Program-made: the position numbers and the translations under genes
In this document: positions 1 to 10,299 of the stretch, piece after piece
How the letters are laid out: each line of letters starts with the position of its first letter
How positions within the stretch are numbered: the stretch's first letter is position 1
The notes under the pieces: model-generated
Seen by the model: only the letters and a program-made list of their open reading frames with translations
Told to the model about the DNA's origin: nothing
Database searches by the model: none
From: Paramacrobiotus richtersi
Lineage: Eukaryota; Tardigrada; Eutardigrada; Parachela; Macrobiotidae
Direction of reading: 5' to 3'
NCBI GenBank assembly: GCA_034698045.1
Contig: JAQGAU010000348.1
Location: forward strand, 1 to 30,507
DNA length: 30,507 bases

Positions 1-1
1 T

Positions 2-76
2 TTATTATTTTATTATTTTATTATTTTATTATTTTATTATTTTATTATTTTATTATTTTATTATTTTATTATTTTA
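2..76. repeat. 8-bp microsatellite (TTATTATT)n
   Basis: About nine perfect copies of the octamer TTATTATT run from the left edge of the window, so the array probably continues beyond it. It is simple-sequence DNA with no coding signal. Confidence 0.95.
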
Positions 77-433
77 AGCCCTCGCTACTACTGTAGGCTT
101 CCGCCCTAATCGCCTCCCACCCCCTAATACTTAGTACACCCCCACTTCGATCATAGTTCGGCACGCCACGCGACTTTTAACATAGGAGTCTAAGGGAAAT
201 CTCAAGCCCGGATATCCGGACTGCCAGAATTATTTCACGGTAACCTGTATTTTTCGTATCATCTACCACAGAATACAAGCTGATTAAAAAAGACGGCATC
301 AAAATCTAACGATAGGTTTTCGAGATCATGGTAAAAATCGAAGTGATTTTTGGCCCAGCTGTAGAAGCATAAACCTCGCTCGCTTCGCTCGCTCGGTCAA
401 TAATATATAGTATAATATATTCTACTTACTAAC
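77..433. other. unannotated sequence
   Basis: No open frame or recognised repeat was found here. One local oddity is a CTCGCTCG direct repeat near 375-395, directly followed by an AT-rich run (aataatatatagtataatat). Confidence 0.5.
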
Positions 434-955
434 GGTACATTGCAAAATCTGACCAAAATGTTGTCTGTTTTCATAGGTCAACATGTGAAGAAACAAATTT
501 CTATGGAATTTCATGTGATCGACCATTTTCTTCTTCATGATTTGATACGCCGTTCCAAAACGTGGCCGTACTAAATCAAGATATCTTCAGGTTTTGGAAA
601 ACTGCCAGATGCTTGCCTCACACAGCAGCCGATTCAGTTCCGAAATTGCTGAAAAATCTGAAGTTGAATCGATTTGTGTATCATGGCGCTTAGTCGATAA
701 GTCGTTTATTTCTGTCTCGCAAAATAGGGGATCAAACTGTTTGCGGGTTTAATTGGCACTGTGCTGTGAGCGGGGCACAGTGGTGGTGATGTAACAGCAC
801 ACGCACACTTTGACCTTTCCTTCCATGGCCGCAATAAAGTTCTTTTCGATTGACAGGAAACGTACAGATGCTGGCTATGACCTAAGGCACAATTGATATT
901 ATTAAGCTAGGAAGGTTTATAGTGGTAAGCAGACTATACCCTCGTCAGAATAGAC
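434..955. repeat. block X, copy 1 (segmental duplication)
   Basis: This stretch aligns along its length with 10577..11098. Shared landmarks in order are a cataggtca-catgt-aagaa motif, CGTTCCAAAACGTGGC, GGAAAACTGCC-GATGCTTG, TTCCGAAATTGCTGAAAAAT and CAGATGCTGGCTATGA. Both copies end with GGCA/AAGCAGACTA. Many small indels and substitutions separate them, so the duplication is old. Some minus-strand reading frame survives in copy 2, around the phrase FNTATFWNGV, but copy 1 has several stops in the same stretch. I therefore call it a duplicated block and not a gene. Confidence 0.75.
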
Positions 956-1149
956 GAAAGTTCAAAAGGGAAAAGCTGCGAGAAACTCCGAAATCGAGGA
1001 TCGTCAGCGGAAATGACAAATAAAGCTTTCATCTTTATTTGATGTTCCTAAGAAATACGAAGTACGATCTTCCTGCACTGGCTTGAAAAGTACCGGTCAA
1101 ATAAAAATGCGTATGGATGCACATTCGCTATTATTTATGCAGTTGTGTA

Positions 1150-1780
1150 CATCTATGTGAATTCATTTCTTTCACCAGCCGGCAATCGCGAAAGTGGCGA
1201 GATACTGTTAACTTTGTCCTGATCCTGAATATTAATGGACGGCGTGATCGAGGGCTCTTTGTACAGTACTGTATTGTCCGGTAATCATTCGATACCGCGG
1301 TTTAAGCTACTAAGTAACATGGTTGCGGCAGGACACTGGTCAGCTACTGTATATTGCATAACTCCTACCGTACAGAAAGAAAAGTTACAAGTGCTTGATC
1401 TCAAAAACTGTTTCATCGGCTGTGTCTGATGCAAAGACATATCCGCCGCTTGTCTGCGGCGTGGCCATTAAGTTTTGTTATTGGGCCGGATGTGATTATC
1501 AATTTGATGGCCATGGGCTGCCGCATCATACGCTTTTTGTAAGTGACATCTCTCATGTTTTTTCCTGGTTTATCTTCTGCAATTTTCATTTGAACGTCCT
1601 GCTCGTATACGCATTTCTGTTAACCTTTGTTAACTACCGTTTTCATCGAGGGTTTGGAATATCATTAACAGCAGGGAAAGAAGCCTGCCTAGAAGTTCAA
1701 CAGAATAATCAATAACAGAATCAATAACATTCAGTCGAACGACACCTATCGCAATAATGTCGCATTACAACAAAATTGCG
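1150..1780. repeat. array spacer, copy A
   Basis: This is a copy of the spacer that recurs downstream of the cysteine-rich peptide genes. Landmarks are GCCGGCAATCGCGAAAGT, CCTGATCCTGAATATT, GGACGGCGTGAT-GAGGGCTCTT, a CATCGGCT-TATCTGATGC stretch and TTCTGC-ATTTTCAt-TGAACGTCC. The plus-strand donor-like GTAAGTGAC survives near 1540, but the matching acceptor reads CAT instead of CAG. Copies B to G are listed separately. On the minus strand an AATAAAA poly(A)-like signal for the 1856 gene lies near 1784. Confidence 0.7.
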
Positions 1781-1855
1781 CTTTTATTATGTACTGGTCA
1801 TCTTATGGTTTTCATATTTTCAGGCGCACAGGTTGGAAACTGACAGTATCAAAAT

Positions 1856-2177
1856 CTACGAATCATCCCGGGTCGCTAGAGTTGTTGGCTCCTGATTAAA
1901 CAGCCTTCCGTAACCAGTTGGTTTCAGTTTACAACCTTGAATGTTACAGCAGCCGTGAGCATGGCATTCAGACTGGCACGGAGGGCATTTCTCGCAGTCA
2001 CTCGGCAAAATCTACGAGACAAAGGTGCGAAAAGGCATGATCGGAAGAAAAGTTTTTTATGATACGAATCGTTCGCAAAGTAATTTAGCATTAAATACAT
2101 CATGTCTGTAATCTTACCTGAGCAAAGAGTGTAACAGCAATCAAAATAAAGTTGATAAACCACCGCAGAAAGTCTAT
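1856..2177 (-). pseudogene. cysteine-rich secreted peptide gene copy P1, start codon lost
   Basis: There are two exons: 2118..2177 (20 codons, signal-peptide-like) and 1856..2011 (51 codons plus stop). The 106-nt intron has GTAAG and TCTCGTAG ends and is phase 0. Exon 1 matches the other copies but opens with ATA-GAC where they have ATG-AAC, and it carries three extra residues; there is no other in-frame Met just upstream. Exon 2 has seven cysteines (spacing C-x2-C-x2-C-x3-C-x4-CC-x4-C). It then reads on for about 24 residues into what is 3' UTR in the other copies, because a 2-nt difference removes the usual stop. The missing start and the read-through make it a likely pseudogene, unless transcription starts in an unseen upstream exon. 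The family has no name I recognise. Confidence 0.7.
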
Positions 2178-2281
2178 GGTTGTATTGGATCCAAAAACAG
2201 CACGCTAGAAACCATCAATCAGTTGATTCAGTTCTGATATTGCTAGTACAATAGCAGCTTTCGAAAGTACCAGCGAAGCGG

Positions 2282-2316
2282 TATATATATCGCCAACCAA
2301 CGATCTGCCGCTCCTA
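2282..2316 (-). promoter_or_regulatory. conserved promoter block of copy P1
   Basis: Read on the minus strand, an AGGAGCGGCAGATCGTTGG element runs straight into a TATATATA box (2282..2289), about 105 nt upstream of the former start codon. The same block stands before copies P3, P4 and P5, and a damaged form before P2. Confidence 0.65.
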
Positions 2317-2324
2317 GTTCACAA

Positions 2325-2830
2325 TTATTGTCAGCTACATACATACTGTTTTACTTTGTTGATGACAAGTTTGTGTCAGGCCAAGCACCAGCTGGCCATT
2401 GTTTACGAAGACGCATCGCCATAAATTCGCTTCTACCATAGAATTCTTGATCGCTAGGTGACATACCCAGAAAAAAATCTGGTCGGTGTACATTTTTTGC
2501 ACAAATGCCGCATAATAAAGGTATACCAAATCTGTTGATCATAATATGCAAGCGCGGTTGGGCTATCGCGCGACACAGTTCATGTTTTAGAATTATAAAT
2601 TTTCCATTTCTCATCGGAAGACTTTTCTGAGCTTCTTTTTTCGCAAAATCCCTTTAGTCACATCTTAGTGCTTTCGAATTTGCACCGCTGAATAGGCACC
2701 ATCTTATATTATTTTGAATTCTTACCGTACATTATATTAAACTGTAGGTCATACCAAGGTTACCACTTATATGGAGTATTCAGATATAACGCCATCTAGC
2801 TGTTACCAGTCATTTTTTAGCTAGTAAGCA
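2325..2830. repeat. 5' flank of the peptide genes, copy 1
   Basis: Repeated flanking DNA upstream of the minus-strand gene. Landmarks are GACAAGTTTGTGTCAGGCC, TTGTTTACGAAGACGCA, GCATTTTTTG-CA and an ACCTGTCGATCATAAT-like motif. It is most like the copy at 15600..16030, including a distal CCAAGGTTACCAC and a CGCCATCT-GTTA-CAGTCATTTT block. Related copies lie at 10345, 14090, 16100 and 22790. No protein was recognised. Confidence 0.7.
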
Positions 2831-2969
2831 TTATCGGGCAGGACACGGGAATAAAAACGCCACCTATACTAATAAAATCTATTAAATCTGGTGATTCTAG
2901 AGCAGTTTTTTATTCATTACCCAGTATAAATGGTGAAAATTTATGAATTTTCAGAAAAAAACACATAGT

Positions 2970-3895
2970 TGATACAATACAATCACAGGTCGCGACAGCA
3001 CCGAGTTGCTTCCGTACGTCACCGGCTGGCTGAACCCGAGGTCGCTCATTACACCAGTATTGTACAACATACCGCCGATGTAAGCTATGGGTCAGCCGCG
3101 GTGTTTATGTGCAAAATGTGCCAATCGCGCGTTAAAATTAAATTGATAACAATTTCTTTGTACACCCGGTTCTTCCGACCAACCGGCAGTCGCGAAAGCG
3201 CCCGGCACTTTTGCGACTGCCGGCTTATTCTAGCTGTTAACCGTACCCTGATCCTCGGTATTGGATGGCGTGATTGACAGCTAATTCTTCGCACTGGATT
3301 GTCCATACAGCTTGTCAACAAGGGACGTGTGCGGCCGGGCACTGACCGGATAGCTGCATAAGTCGTACCGTATAAAAAGAGCTCCAAATGCACGCTCGCA
3401 AAAACTATCTGATGTCAAATAAGCAGACATCCGACGCTTGCCTGCAATGTGCCTGTTAAAGTTTATTGATGCGGTCGCAGTCGCACGACACATTCAGAAG
3501 CGGACATTCGATGGGTACGTCCCATCGCATGTTTTACGTACATAAGTTACATCTTTCTAGCATGAGTGTCTTTATTTTCTGTCATTTTCAGCTGGTCGTA
3601 TGCATTTTTGAACCACTATTTCTTTTTCGTTTCTGCGAGGGTTTAAAGATCATTGTGTAGCCGGCAAATGGCTACAATTTGTATAAAATTAGTAACATTT
3701 ATATTCAGGGTCAACGTGCACCTAGCACAACAGTATGACACTACAAAAAAAGTTCCTTTATTTTGTTTTGGTCATCCTATGGCTTGTACATTTTCAAGCG
3801 CGCTGGCTGACAACGGACAACATCATACTCCCCTATCCCAATATCTGAAGTTGCTGGCTTCTTTGTTGAACAATCTTCCATGATCGGGTTTTCTC
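2970..3895. repeat. array spacer, copy B, with truncated peptide-gene 3' end
   Basis: This copy starts with the GGCTGAACCCGAGGTCGCTCATTAC landmark region, continues through the CGCGAAAG and TGATCCT motifs, and has a clean TATAAAAAG at 3371..3379 on the plus strand. A possible plus-strand intron follows, ending in CTGTCATTTTCAG near 3591. At 3780..3890 it reaches the 3' UTR of a minus-strand peptide gene, including an AATAAA at about 3757. The homology stops near 3895, before the coding exon, and unrelated DNA follows. The peptide gene of this unit has been deleted. Confidence 0.7.
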
Positions 3896-4460
3896 AACCT
3901 CACCAGTCTGTACCTTAATTATTTCCATAGAACCGTAGCCAATGGTAGCCATCCGTCGTAGCTGAGAAAGTCCGTAGCCGTACGTGTAGCCAGAAAATCG
4001 TAGCCTGGCTTCGGACAGAAATAACCATTAGGACATCAGCAAGAAACCACGAAATACAGTGCCGAGCTCGAGAGCAGCTTTGAAATCATTTAGCATGGCA
4101 GGATTCGTTAAAGAACTCCACGAATAGGATCCTTTGTTGATTGTTCCTCCTAGCCAGTAGCAGTTTAATTTGCCTTGGTAGCGCTTTTTGCAGACCTAGC
4201 TAGGAAACGTAATCCTTCCGCGCCAGCAGGTATCGTCGTAACTGTTTTGTAGAACTGTTTTGTTAGGTGTGTTGCAGGCTTCGTATCTAGTCGTTTCGCT
4301 TCACGTGAATTCCGTTTAAGTTTCCCGCGTACCGTTTTCAATACCTAAAACAACTTGAAGCAGCCAAAGTTCGGCCAAGAAAGCTTCGTTGAGTGAGATG
4401 ATTTGTTCCTTTTCGCTGTACATCTACATACTGTGGAAAATGTCTACATTAAATGACCTT

Positions 4461-4512
4461 TCGTCCTAACGAAGTACCGTAAGGGATCGTCCCAACGAAG
4501 TATTATAAGGGA
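4461..4512. repeat. 26-bp tandem duplication
   Basis: Two adjacent units, 4461..4486 and 4487..4512, share TCGTCC-AACGAAGTA and a TAAGGGA end. They differ at only a few positions. Confidence 0.85.
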
Positions 4513-4734
4513 TGGGTGTTACTTGGTTGAAAAATTCCTGCGCTGTGGTTATATGTGGATTTAGAATGGAAGCAGAAACATAGAGATCCCCAGTCAGGAT
4601 CGATGCCCGATAGCGGTCGAAGACTCAAAAGTTACCTTGGTAAATCCTGGTTCTGAAGTTTCCAGTGTAAGATTCCAGTATTCCAGTCCTTGTGAAGAAC
4701 TGTATGTAAACCAGTTGAAAAGCGTATTCAATAT

Positions 4735-5154
4735 TTGCGCGGCCATATGCCTGGTATATCCTTAATCGGACCCGTATCGGTTCTGTGCGGCTCTGCTGTT
4801 GCAGTGAAGTTTCGAGATTCAGTGAGACCCTGTCGTGGATGTTCTACAGTTTTTTGCGTTCGAAGAATCGATTTCCAAAAGCCGTGCTGTAAGCAGAATT
4901 CGTTAAGTCAGCGATGTCGAAATATTGGTCTACCGTTACCGGGAGTTTTCCTTCAGCAAGCCCTTGCGGGCATCAACAAAGTTGGAACGCAAGACAGAAT
5001 CAGAAAGGATAGACCGGTATGGACTGAAAATAATTTTCCTTGCAAAACGCTGTATCGTCACAGGAATGTGTACGTGGGTGGGAATGTGACCTTTGTGGTA
5101 TATCATAACCGTCATGGAGTGAATGCTGGGAATTTTGTGAAGTCCAGTTGGTAG
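4735..5154 (+). other. open frame of 139 codons, no recognised product
   Basis: The frame is long for AT-rich noncoding DNA but has no ATG near its 5' end (it opens on TTG-type codons). Its composition is not protein-like, it has scattered Cys and Arg, and no domain is recognised. It may be a leftover of the DIRS-like element that follows, or chance. I would not treat it as a gene without transcript support. Confidence 0.2.
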
Positions 5155-5649
5155 AAGATGGGATTCGTCAAGAATAAAGGTTCCTTGTTTCTTCGTTACC
5201 GTTGCGATGTCTCCGTAGATGTTGGTGATCGAAAGTTAGGGCTCTTATTTCGGGAAAATGTTGAAGATTTTCGGTAGCGGAGGATAGTAAGTGTTCTAAT
5301 GGATATCAGTCCAATTTTATCGTAAGAATTCATCAGTTCAGTACGTTCCTTATTCCGCATGAATTTCCTCCTAATACCGTTGAAAGTGGTTTGTCACCTT
5401 GTGGGGATAACCGTGTAACATTACCATAGCCTCCAGCTGTCATCGCAGATAATAATAACTTGGGAACACTTTCTTGTGAAAAATCGAAACTTCCGTACGC
5501 GTTAGAAGTGTATCATACAGAGCAGTATGATACTGCTCAAGCTCTGGCTCAACATCATTATCCGTTAGTTCATTCGGGACCATCCCATAGTCGGGATAGT
5601 GTGGTCCTGGTTGATGATGCTACTCGTCCAGTCCAGTATCCACAATTAC

Positions 5650-6345
5650 CAGTCCTGTGCATATGCGCCTGGGCGAGTCTTCGTCTTTGCCGGCTGTTTC
5701 ATCTCATATTCAACGTGCCTAGCGGAATAAGGAAGAGTTTGTCGATTTCGCTGAATTGTTGGCACATAATCAGCTTCAGTGCACATTAGATACTCAGGTA
5801 AAGCATCGAAAGGCTTCCGTTCAGATCAAATCGTTTGCTCAGTGGGTTCGGGCTTATTATGTTTTTATGGCGTATCGCTCCTTTTATTTCCCTGAGCTTC
5901 GCCAGCCGTTGATGAAGTACCTGGATATAATTGCTGGTTAGCTGGATCCGGCTAGAAACGGGGGAAAGAAAGCGAAACTGTACATTTACCAGCGGATCAG
6001 CATTGAGATGCAGCGGGCCAACGTGATGTTCATCCTGGGAACAGCCCCCGTTGCTGCCAACCTTGACGAGATTTTTTCTGTCATACGGCCTACAGGCCGT
6101 AGTTTCTGAGTTGTTATGAAGCAAACTAGAAACTGTGGATGATGCGCAGTGAGTGTCGTTTAAAAACTTGATAACAAAAAAAGTGTTATTGCTGGTTTAG
6201 CTGACAGTGGTTATTCAGTGCAACAATGGTTGCTGTACGATTTTCGCTTCCGCACGTTTGCCCGTATGCATCCAAAAGCCACTTCACCTGGTCACAAGAA
6301 ATCTTCTATGACAATACCAGATTTCTATCCAACAATACATTAAAA
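5650..6345 (+). pseudogene. gag-like ORF1 remnant of a DIRS-type retroelement
   Basis: One reading frame carries the pattern of the uncharacterised gag-like protein of DIRS/tyrosine-recombinase retroelements: an N-terminal P-H-M-RLGE segment, then EEFVDFAELL, then SFAQWVRAYYVFMAYRS followed by PLMKYLDII. After an interruption come QQWLLYDFRFR and a C-terminal ARMHP stretch. The W-x(5)-Y/F core and the final YDxxFR motif are the usual markers of this protein. The frame is broken by stops at 5720..5722 and 5939..5941 and by an insert at about 5944..6187. No reverse transcriptase or recombinase follows, so only a dead fragment remains. The family is recognised from motifs; a Ty3-like gag is a less likely alternative. 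Confidence 0.6.
5930..6203. mobile_element. 244-258 bp insert flanked by near-identical 15-16 bp repeats
   Basis: ATTGCTGGTTAGCTG (5930..5944) recurs as ATTGCTGGTTTAGCTG (6188..6203). Joining the outer halves restores the gag-like protein pattern, so the DNA between looks inserted. The insert is more GC-rich than its surroundings and keeps a plus-strand open frame of about 55 codons (…YQRISIEMQRANVMF…) to a TGA near 6108. The parent of that coding-like piece was not recognised. It could be a captured exon or a short non-autonomous element. Confidence 0.4.
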
Positions 6346-6789
6346 TCTATGTTGTATTTATAAAAGAAATAATAATCCAGACATACGTAGAGTCAAGTTT
6401 CCAGTAATTCAACGATAACACTCATTATAAGTATTCACTCGTTCGGCTAATTAAACATCAACGTCAACGTCAGTCTCGTTATCATGTTTCTTACTAACAA
6501 TCGATCGTACATCCCAAAGTCCTGAAAAGTTTAGAGAAACTCCGAAATCCAGGATCGTCAACGGATTACAGTAAAGCTGACAGATCTTCGGAAACTATCT
6601 GTAACGTTATATCGAGCAGCTGCTGTGCAGTCCTTGTATTTCCATTCAGAAGAAAGGAAACATTTGCCATACACTGAATACACCTGTCTGACCTTTGGAA
6701 CTTGCTGTTATTGGCCGAAATGACGGAAGTAGGCGGGGCCGTATGGTTGCACCTTAGACGCACGTGTACTGGTCTCAGTTTCCTATCAG
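6346..6789. other. unannotated sequence
   Basis: AT-rich DNA with no gene or clear repeat apart from a CATCAACGTCAACGTCAG stutter near 6447. A 65-codon minus-strand open frame at 6566..6763 has no start context or recognisable content. Confidence 0.4.
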
Positions 6790-7560
6790 GCTAAGGATCG
6801 ATGCATAGTCGAGAATGGATGTGGACTTTAAATTGCCAAAGATTTGGTACAGCCGTTGCGCCGTACAGGACAGCTACGTAGCAGACTATGGAATGCATGC
6901 ATGCTAGTTCGGAAGTTCCTAATTACGATAAAATCCCAGATTACGAAAGAGCACTCTCACGTTCGGGGGAAGTTACGTCATAACGACTGGCTGAAAGCGA
7001 GGTCACTCCTTAACTAACAAAATATACAGCACGCCATATCGCGGATAAGCAATGACAGCCGCGGTGTTTGAGTGTAAATAGACCAACGACGCAGTAAAAC
7101 TGAATTAATGAAAACTTTTTCGTACGTCTCCTTTCTCTGAGCAGCCGGAAATCGCGAAAGTAGTAAGATCACGGTTAACTGTGCCATGATCCTGAAAACT
7201 GGACGGTGTGTGATTGAGGGCTCTTCATAAGCTGTATTGTCCTGTAATCACATGGTCGTTTATATTGCTTACATCATACAGTATAAAACATAGAAGTTAC
7301 AAAAATTAAATTCTCTCTCCCAAAACCTGTTTTAGTGTGCTTATTTTCTGCCATTTTCATCTGAACATCCGATGCATTTTTTCGATCTATTAATTTTTTC
7401 AACTTTCAGCGAGGGATTATGTAATATGTGTATTATGTTCTTATTAGATGTTTTAACAGCGATTGAGCCAGTAATAATAATACCTAGGCTTCCGGTTCAA
7501 CAGATTTATGAGTTTTTCGACATCACTCTGAAATGGAATTCGCAGTATTATTAACAACCT
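6790..7560. repeat. array spacer, copy C
   Basis: It opens with the stretch that follows the GH3 fragments elsewhere (GGACTT-AA-TTGCCAA...GGTACAGCCGT) and has ATGCATGCTAGTTCGGAAGT at about 6895, shared with 19337. It then has the GGCTGAAAGCGAGGTCACTC, AATCGCGAAAGTAGTAAGAT and GGACGG-GTGTGATTGAGGGC landmarks. A TATAAAA lies at 7282..7288 on the plus strand, and the CTGCCATTTTCAt-CTGAACATCC junction near 7350 again lacks the AG. No GH3 coding part and no peptide gene remain in this unit. Confidence 0.65.
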
Positions 7561-7678
7561 GAAAACACGTAGCCGATGGCAAAAGAAACACTTTATTAAT
7601 TTTCTCTAGTGGGGGCCTGTGGGGCCACTTATTTAACAACCCCAAAATGCGATGGCACTCTTTTAACCTCTTTAAGAA

Positions 7679-7684
7679 TTTATT
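7679..7684 (-). terminator. AATAAA poly(A) signal
   Basis: This minus-strand AATAAA lies about 175 nt after the stop codon of the 7859..8236 gene and is the first such hexamer downstream of it. Confidence 0.45.
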
Positions 7685-7858
7685 GACAAAATAATCACAC
7701 TTTAGTTGTTATTTACACGTCTCTTTCTAAAAGTGTGCATAAAAGAATAAACGGGTGAAACAATTCACCATGCATACGAAGCAGAACAAGGGAGCAAGCC
7801 ATAGGATTTCCAAAAAGAGGACGGCATCCAGCGCACAGTGTGTGGGATTGCATTGCAG

Positions 7859-8236
7859 TTAAGGGGACTTGTCAGAGCGTCTAATTTTGATAACTGCACC
7901 GGGATTCGTTCCCATTCCGAATCGGTGCCGACCACTGGACTCTCGGATTCGTACTGTGGCACAGGTGACCTTGACACGCTTCTTTTTATCCTCGGGATGG
8001 TCGAATTCCCCGATGACTTGCTTCATGTCGCCCTTGTAACAGTCTTTAAAGGTTTCTAGACAAGTTGTGCAAAGCTGGTCCTCTTCCATGGGTGCTGAAT
8101 CATAAGCGCCACATTCCTTTTGCTGGAGAGTGTTGCACGTGTATGACCACTCGATCTCCGCAGTATCATCGGGCTGATCGGCGTATGTTCCTAACAACAT
8201 AACACCGAAGAATGAAATTAGGAGTACAGGATTCAT
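7859..8236 (-). CDS. secreted six-cysteine protein, 125 aa, unknown family
   Basis: A single uninterrupted exon. The chosen ATG at 8236 starts a hydrophobic segment (MNPVLLISFFGVMLLGTYA) typical of a cleaved signal peptide of 19-20 residues. A longer reading from a non-ATG codon upstream would bury that segment. The mature part starts acidic (DQPDDTAEIEW), holds six cysteines within roughly residues 33-97 (enough for three disulphides), has a charged HPEDKKKR loop, and ends in a basic tail rich in Arg, Lys and Gly. A TATAAAAA lies 112 nt upstream and an AATAAA 175 nt downstream, so the transcription unit looks complete. Codon use is cleaner and GC higher than in the flanking repeats, and no second copy is seen in the window. 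I do not recognise the family; an extracellular role is the only inference. Confidence 0.75.
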   Translation of the reverse strand: MNPVLLISFFGVMLLGTYADQPDDTAEIEWSYTCNTLQQKECGAYDSAPMEEDQLCTTCLETFKDCYKGDMKQVIGEFDHPEDKKKRVKVTCATVRIRESSGRHRFGMGTNPGAVIKIRRSDKSP

Positions 8237-8347
8237 GTTATTCAACGGTAAATCGCTTTGCAGGCAAATGCAGAGTGTACACAGACTGAATTCAGCAGTT
8301 TGTAGTACTGAAACGCGGAAATGCTGCATACCGTTACAGCTTTTACA

Positions 8348-8355
8348 TTTTTATA
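8348..8355 (-). promoter_or_regulatory. TATA box of the 125-aa secreted protein gene
   Basis: TATAAAAA on the minus strand, 112 nt before the ATG at 8236. Transcription would start near 8320, leaving a 5' UTR of about 80 nt without introns. Confidence 0.6.
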
Positions 8356-8359
8356 CTAG

Positions 8360-9070
8360 CCTAGGGTGTTTTATAAATAGTTATGGCGCTGTGATTGCTT
8401 CTTCTCATGGGGGCGTTTACAATTCTTGATATGTATGATAAATAATCAGGGGTAATCTAAACGCAGATCTAATTAGCATCGTAATTTTAAAAAGATACAA
8501 TTAGCAAAAAAAGCCATAAAGGTTAAATCTCATAAACTACAGGTCAAAGCGATTAGTCAAGACTAAACGACAGTAAGGATTAGCAGAGAAGGGTATAACA
8601 GTACCTTATGAATTTTAGACAGAACAAGACACTGATAAGTGGATGCGTGACCGCCAAATGCACTCTGGCAGTTACACAGCAGCTTGACCATACTATACAA
8701 AGCAGATCGAGCACCGAAACACGGTAAATCACAAATTAAAATTATGCGCAAACGACTTCTGTATAATATAAACAATTTTCTGGAAACTATCGCAGCTCGA
8801 CTGCCAGTTGCTGAATATAACTGTTGGCATTATATTATTGGAAGCAAGGTGCAACACGCAACTGCCGTTTGTTGAAGCGACTCGCTTTCCCTCCTTTGTA
8901 AAGCCGTGCCAGGCTTTACAAAGGAGGGTCCGTTGCATCATGACCCACTAAACAAACCATTATTGAGTACTAAACCCTCTGGAGAACACTACCGTGGTTG
9001 CAAATAGGCATTAATATTGTGTTATTTTCGTTTGACAGCACTGTTATAACACAATAATTATGGGCAGATC
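8360..9070. other. unannotated stretch containing one hairpin
   Basis: No coding region recognised. Open frames of 60-70 codons occur on both strands at 8560..8940 without ATG context or protein-like content. The only clear structure is the inverted repeat at 8889..8928. Confidence 0.4.
8889..8928. repeat. perfect inverted repeat, 17-bp arms
   Basis: CCCTCCTTTGTAAAGCC is followed after six bases (GTGCCA) by its exact reverse complement. A transcript of either strand would fold into a 17-bp hairpin. It could be a small foldback element or a short RNA hairpin. The arms stop at 17 bp, short for a microRNA precursor, with only weak pairing outside. Confidence 0.8.
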
Positions 9071-10299
9071 GTTCATCGTTGTATCGCGACTATCGTTGCG
9101 TCGCTCTGAGTCACGGCTGCATGTATGCATGCAGCTTCCTGTTGCTCGGAGCCCTTTGTAACAAGAAGTTCTGAATTTCGGTTGGTCAACGCTCGGGCTT
9201 TCTGTACGTAAAAAACACACGTGTATCTGTGGAAGAATGGTGAATGAGCTGAGTCAGCATAGGAAAACAACTGCAACTGCTTGCCAAAAATAGACGTACA
9301 GCGGAGCGGCCATTTAGCCAGCATCGTAAAAATATATTTGTTCAACTGCGGGCCTCAGGGCAGATCACTCTCTAATTTACTTGGAATACTGCATATTAAT
9401 TTCCAATTTAATTAGGTTCTTTTGAAGACATTCTGTGTGTCACTTTTGGCAACGGTCGCACAACACACTAGTGTACTTCACCACAAACAGCTGTTCTTTA
9501 TTGCACGGTGAATTTGCAGAAGCAGAATTGCAGCAAGTAAGTCATCCACATAGTATATTTTGCAGAACAACGGAGTGCTGAGCGGACGATCATTTCGACT
9601 GAAACTCGGAATTAATATGAAAACAGAGCACCGGTGCTGATTGGAACAAGTTTATATTTGAACGGAAGGGATTTTAACTAATCATGTATTGTAACATCTG
9701 GGACAATAAAACCATAACTCCATTTTTCCGTCACATACAGTATTCATCGTGTTTAGTTGACAACTGTAGAAACAAGAGCATGCACATTTCTAACGGCTAG
9801 GAACGCCAAAATTATTTAATTTCTTCGACGAAGAGATTTAATATAAATGGCTACAAGCTGCTCAAGTAGGTATATAAATAATTACCCTGACCAACTTTCC
9901 ATCTCCCAGGGGGACGGAAGAAAGGTCGTGAACGTAAGAACAAAACTTATTATGTATTTCAATTACAACACGAGATCTGGTTTAAACCGGAATCGGATGG
10001 TTTAATTCTAATTCGATAACCTTCTGCGGGATTTGCTGACAACCGCCCATGCACAGCGGCATTGTTGAACACACAGAACGCGAAATTTACTTCTGTGTCT
10101 TTGCGCAATACTTCCGGTACCGTGACCCGGTGTAAGAACAATAACACAGGCCGAATAAAGCAAAATACGGATGTATTTTTCTTTTACAACACGTTGCAAA
10201 TCAAAAATGAGTTTTAACATGATGTAACTATACAGAGTACAGCCTTCGCGGTGTAGTCTTCGATAAAAGGGAGTCTCAACGACACGGATTATAAAACAA
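9071..10299. other. unannotated stretch
   Basis: No recognisable gene. A 90-codon minus-strand open frame (9073..9345) has no clear start context or domain. At 10095..10140 the sequence GCGCAATACTTCCGGTACCGTGACC resembles one unit of the tandem repeat at 19868..20150, so a stray copy of that repeat sits here. Confidence 0.4.

Larger units (their letters stand above)
3896..5459. other. unannotated stretch left of the DIRS remnant
   Basis: Sequence unrelated to the array units. It begins with irregular GTAGCC repeats (3933..4005) and contains a 26-bp tandem duplication (4461..4512) and one 139-codon open frame (4735..5154). Lying directly before a decayed gag-like frame, it may include the leader of that retroelement, but I see no terminal repeat that would fix an edge. 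Confidence 0.4.

Noticed and set aside
370..400. CTCGCTCGCTTCGCTCGCTCGG as a viral-type terminal hairpin
   Set aside because: It is a direct repeat of CTCGCTCG, not a true inverted repeat, and no viral gene is nearby.
1395..1715. 106-codon plus-strand frame at 1.4-1.7 kb
   Set aside because: It does not begin with ATG and crosses the putative intron of the spacer; the other copies have stops there.
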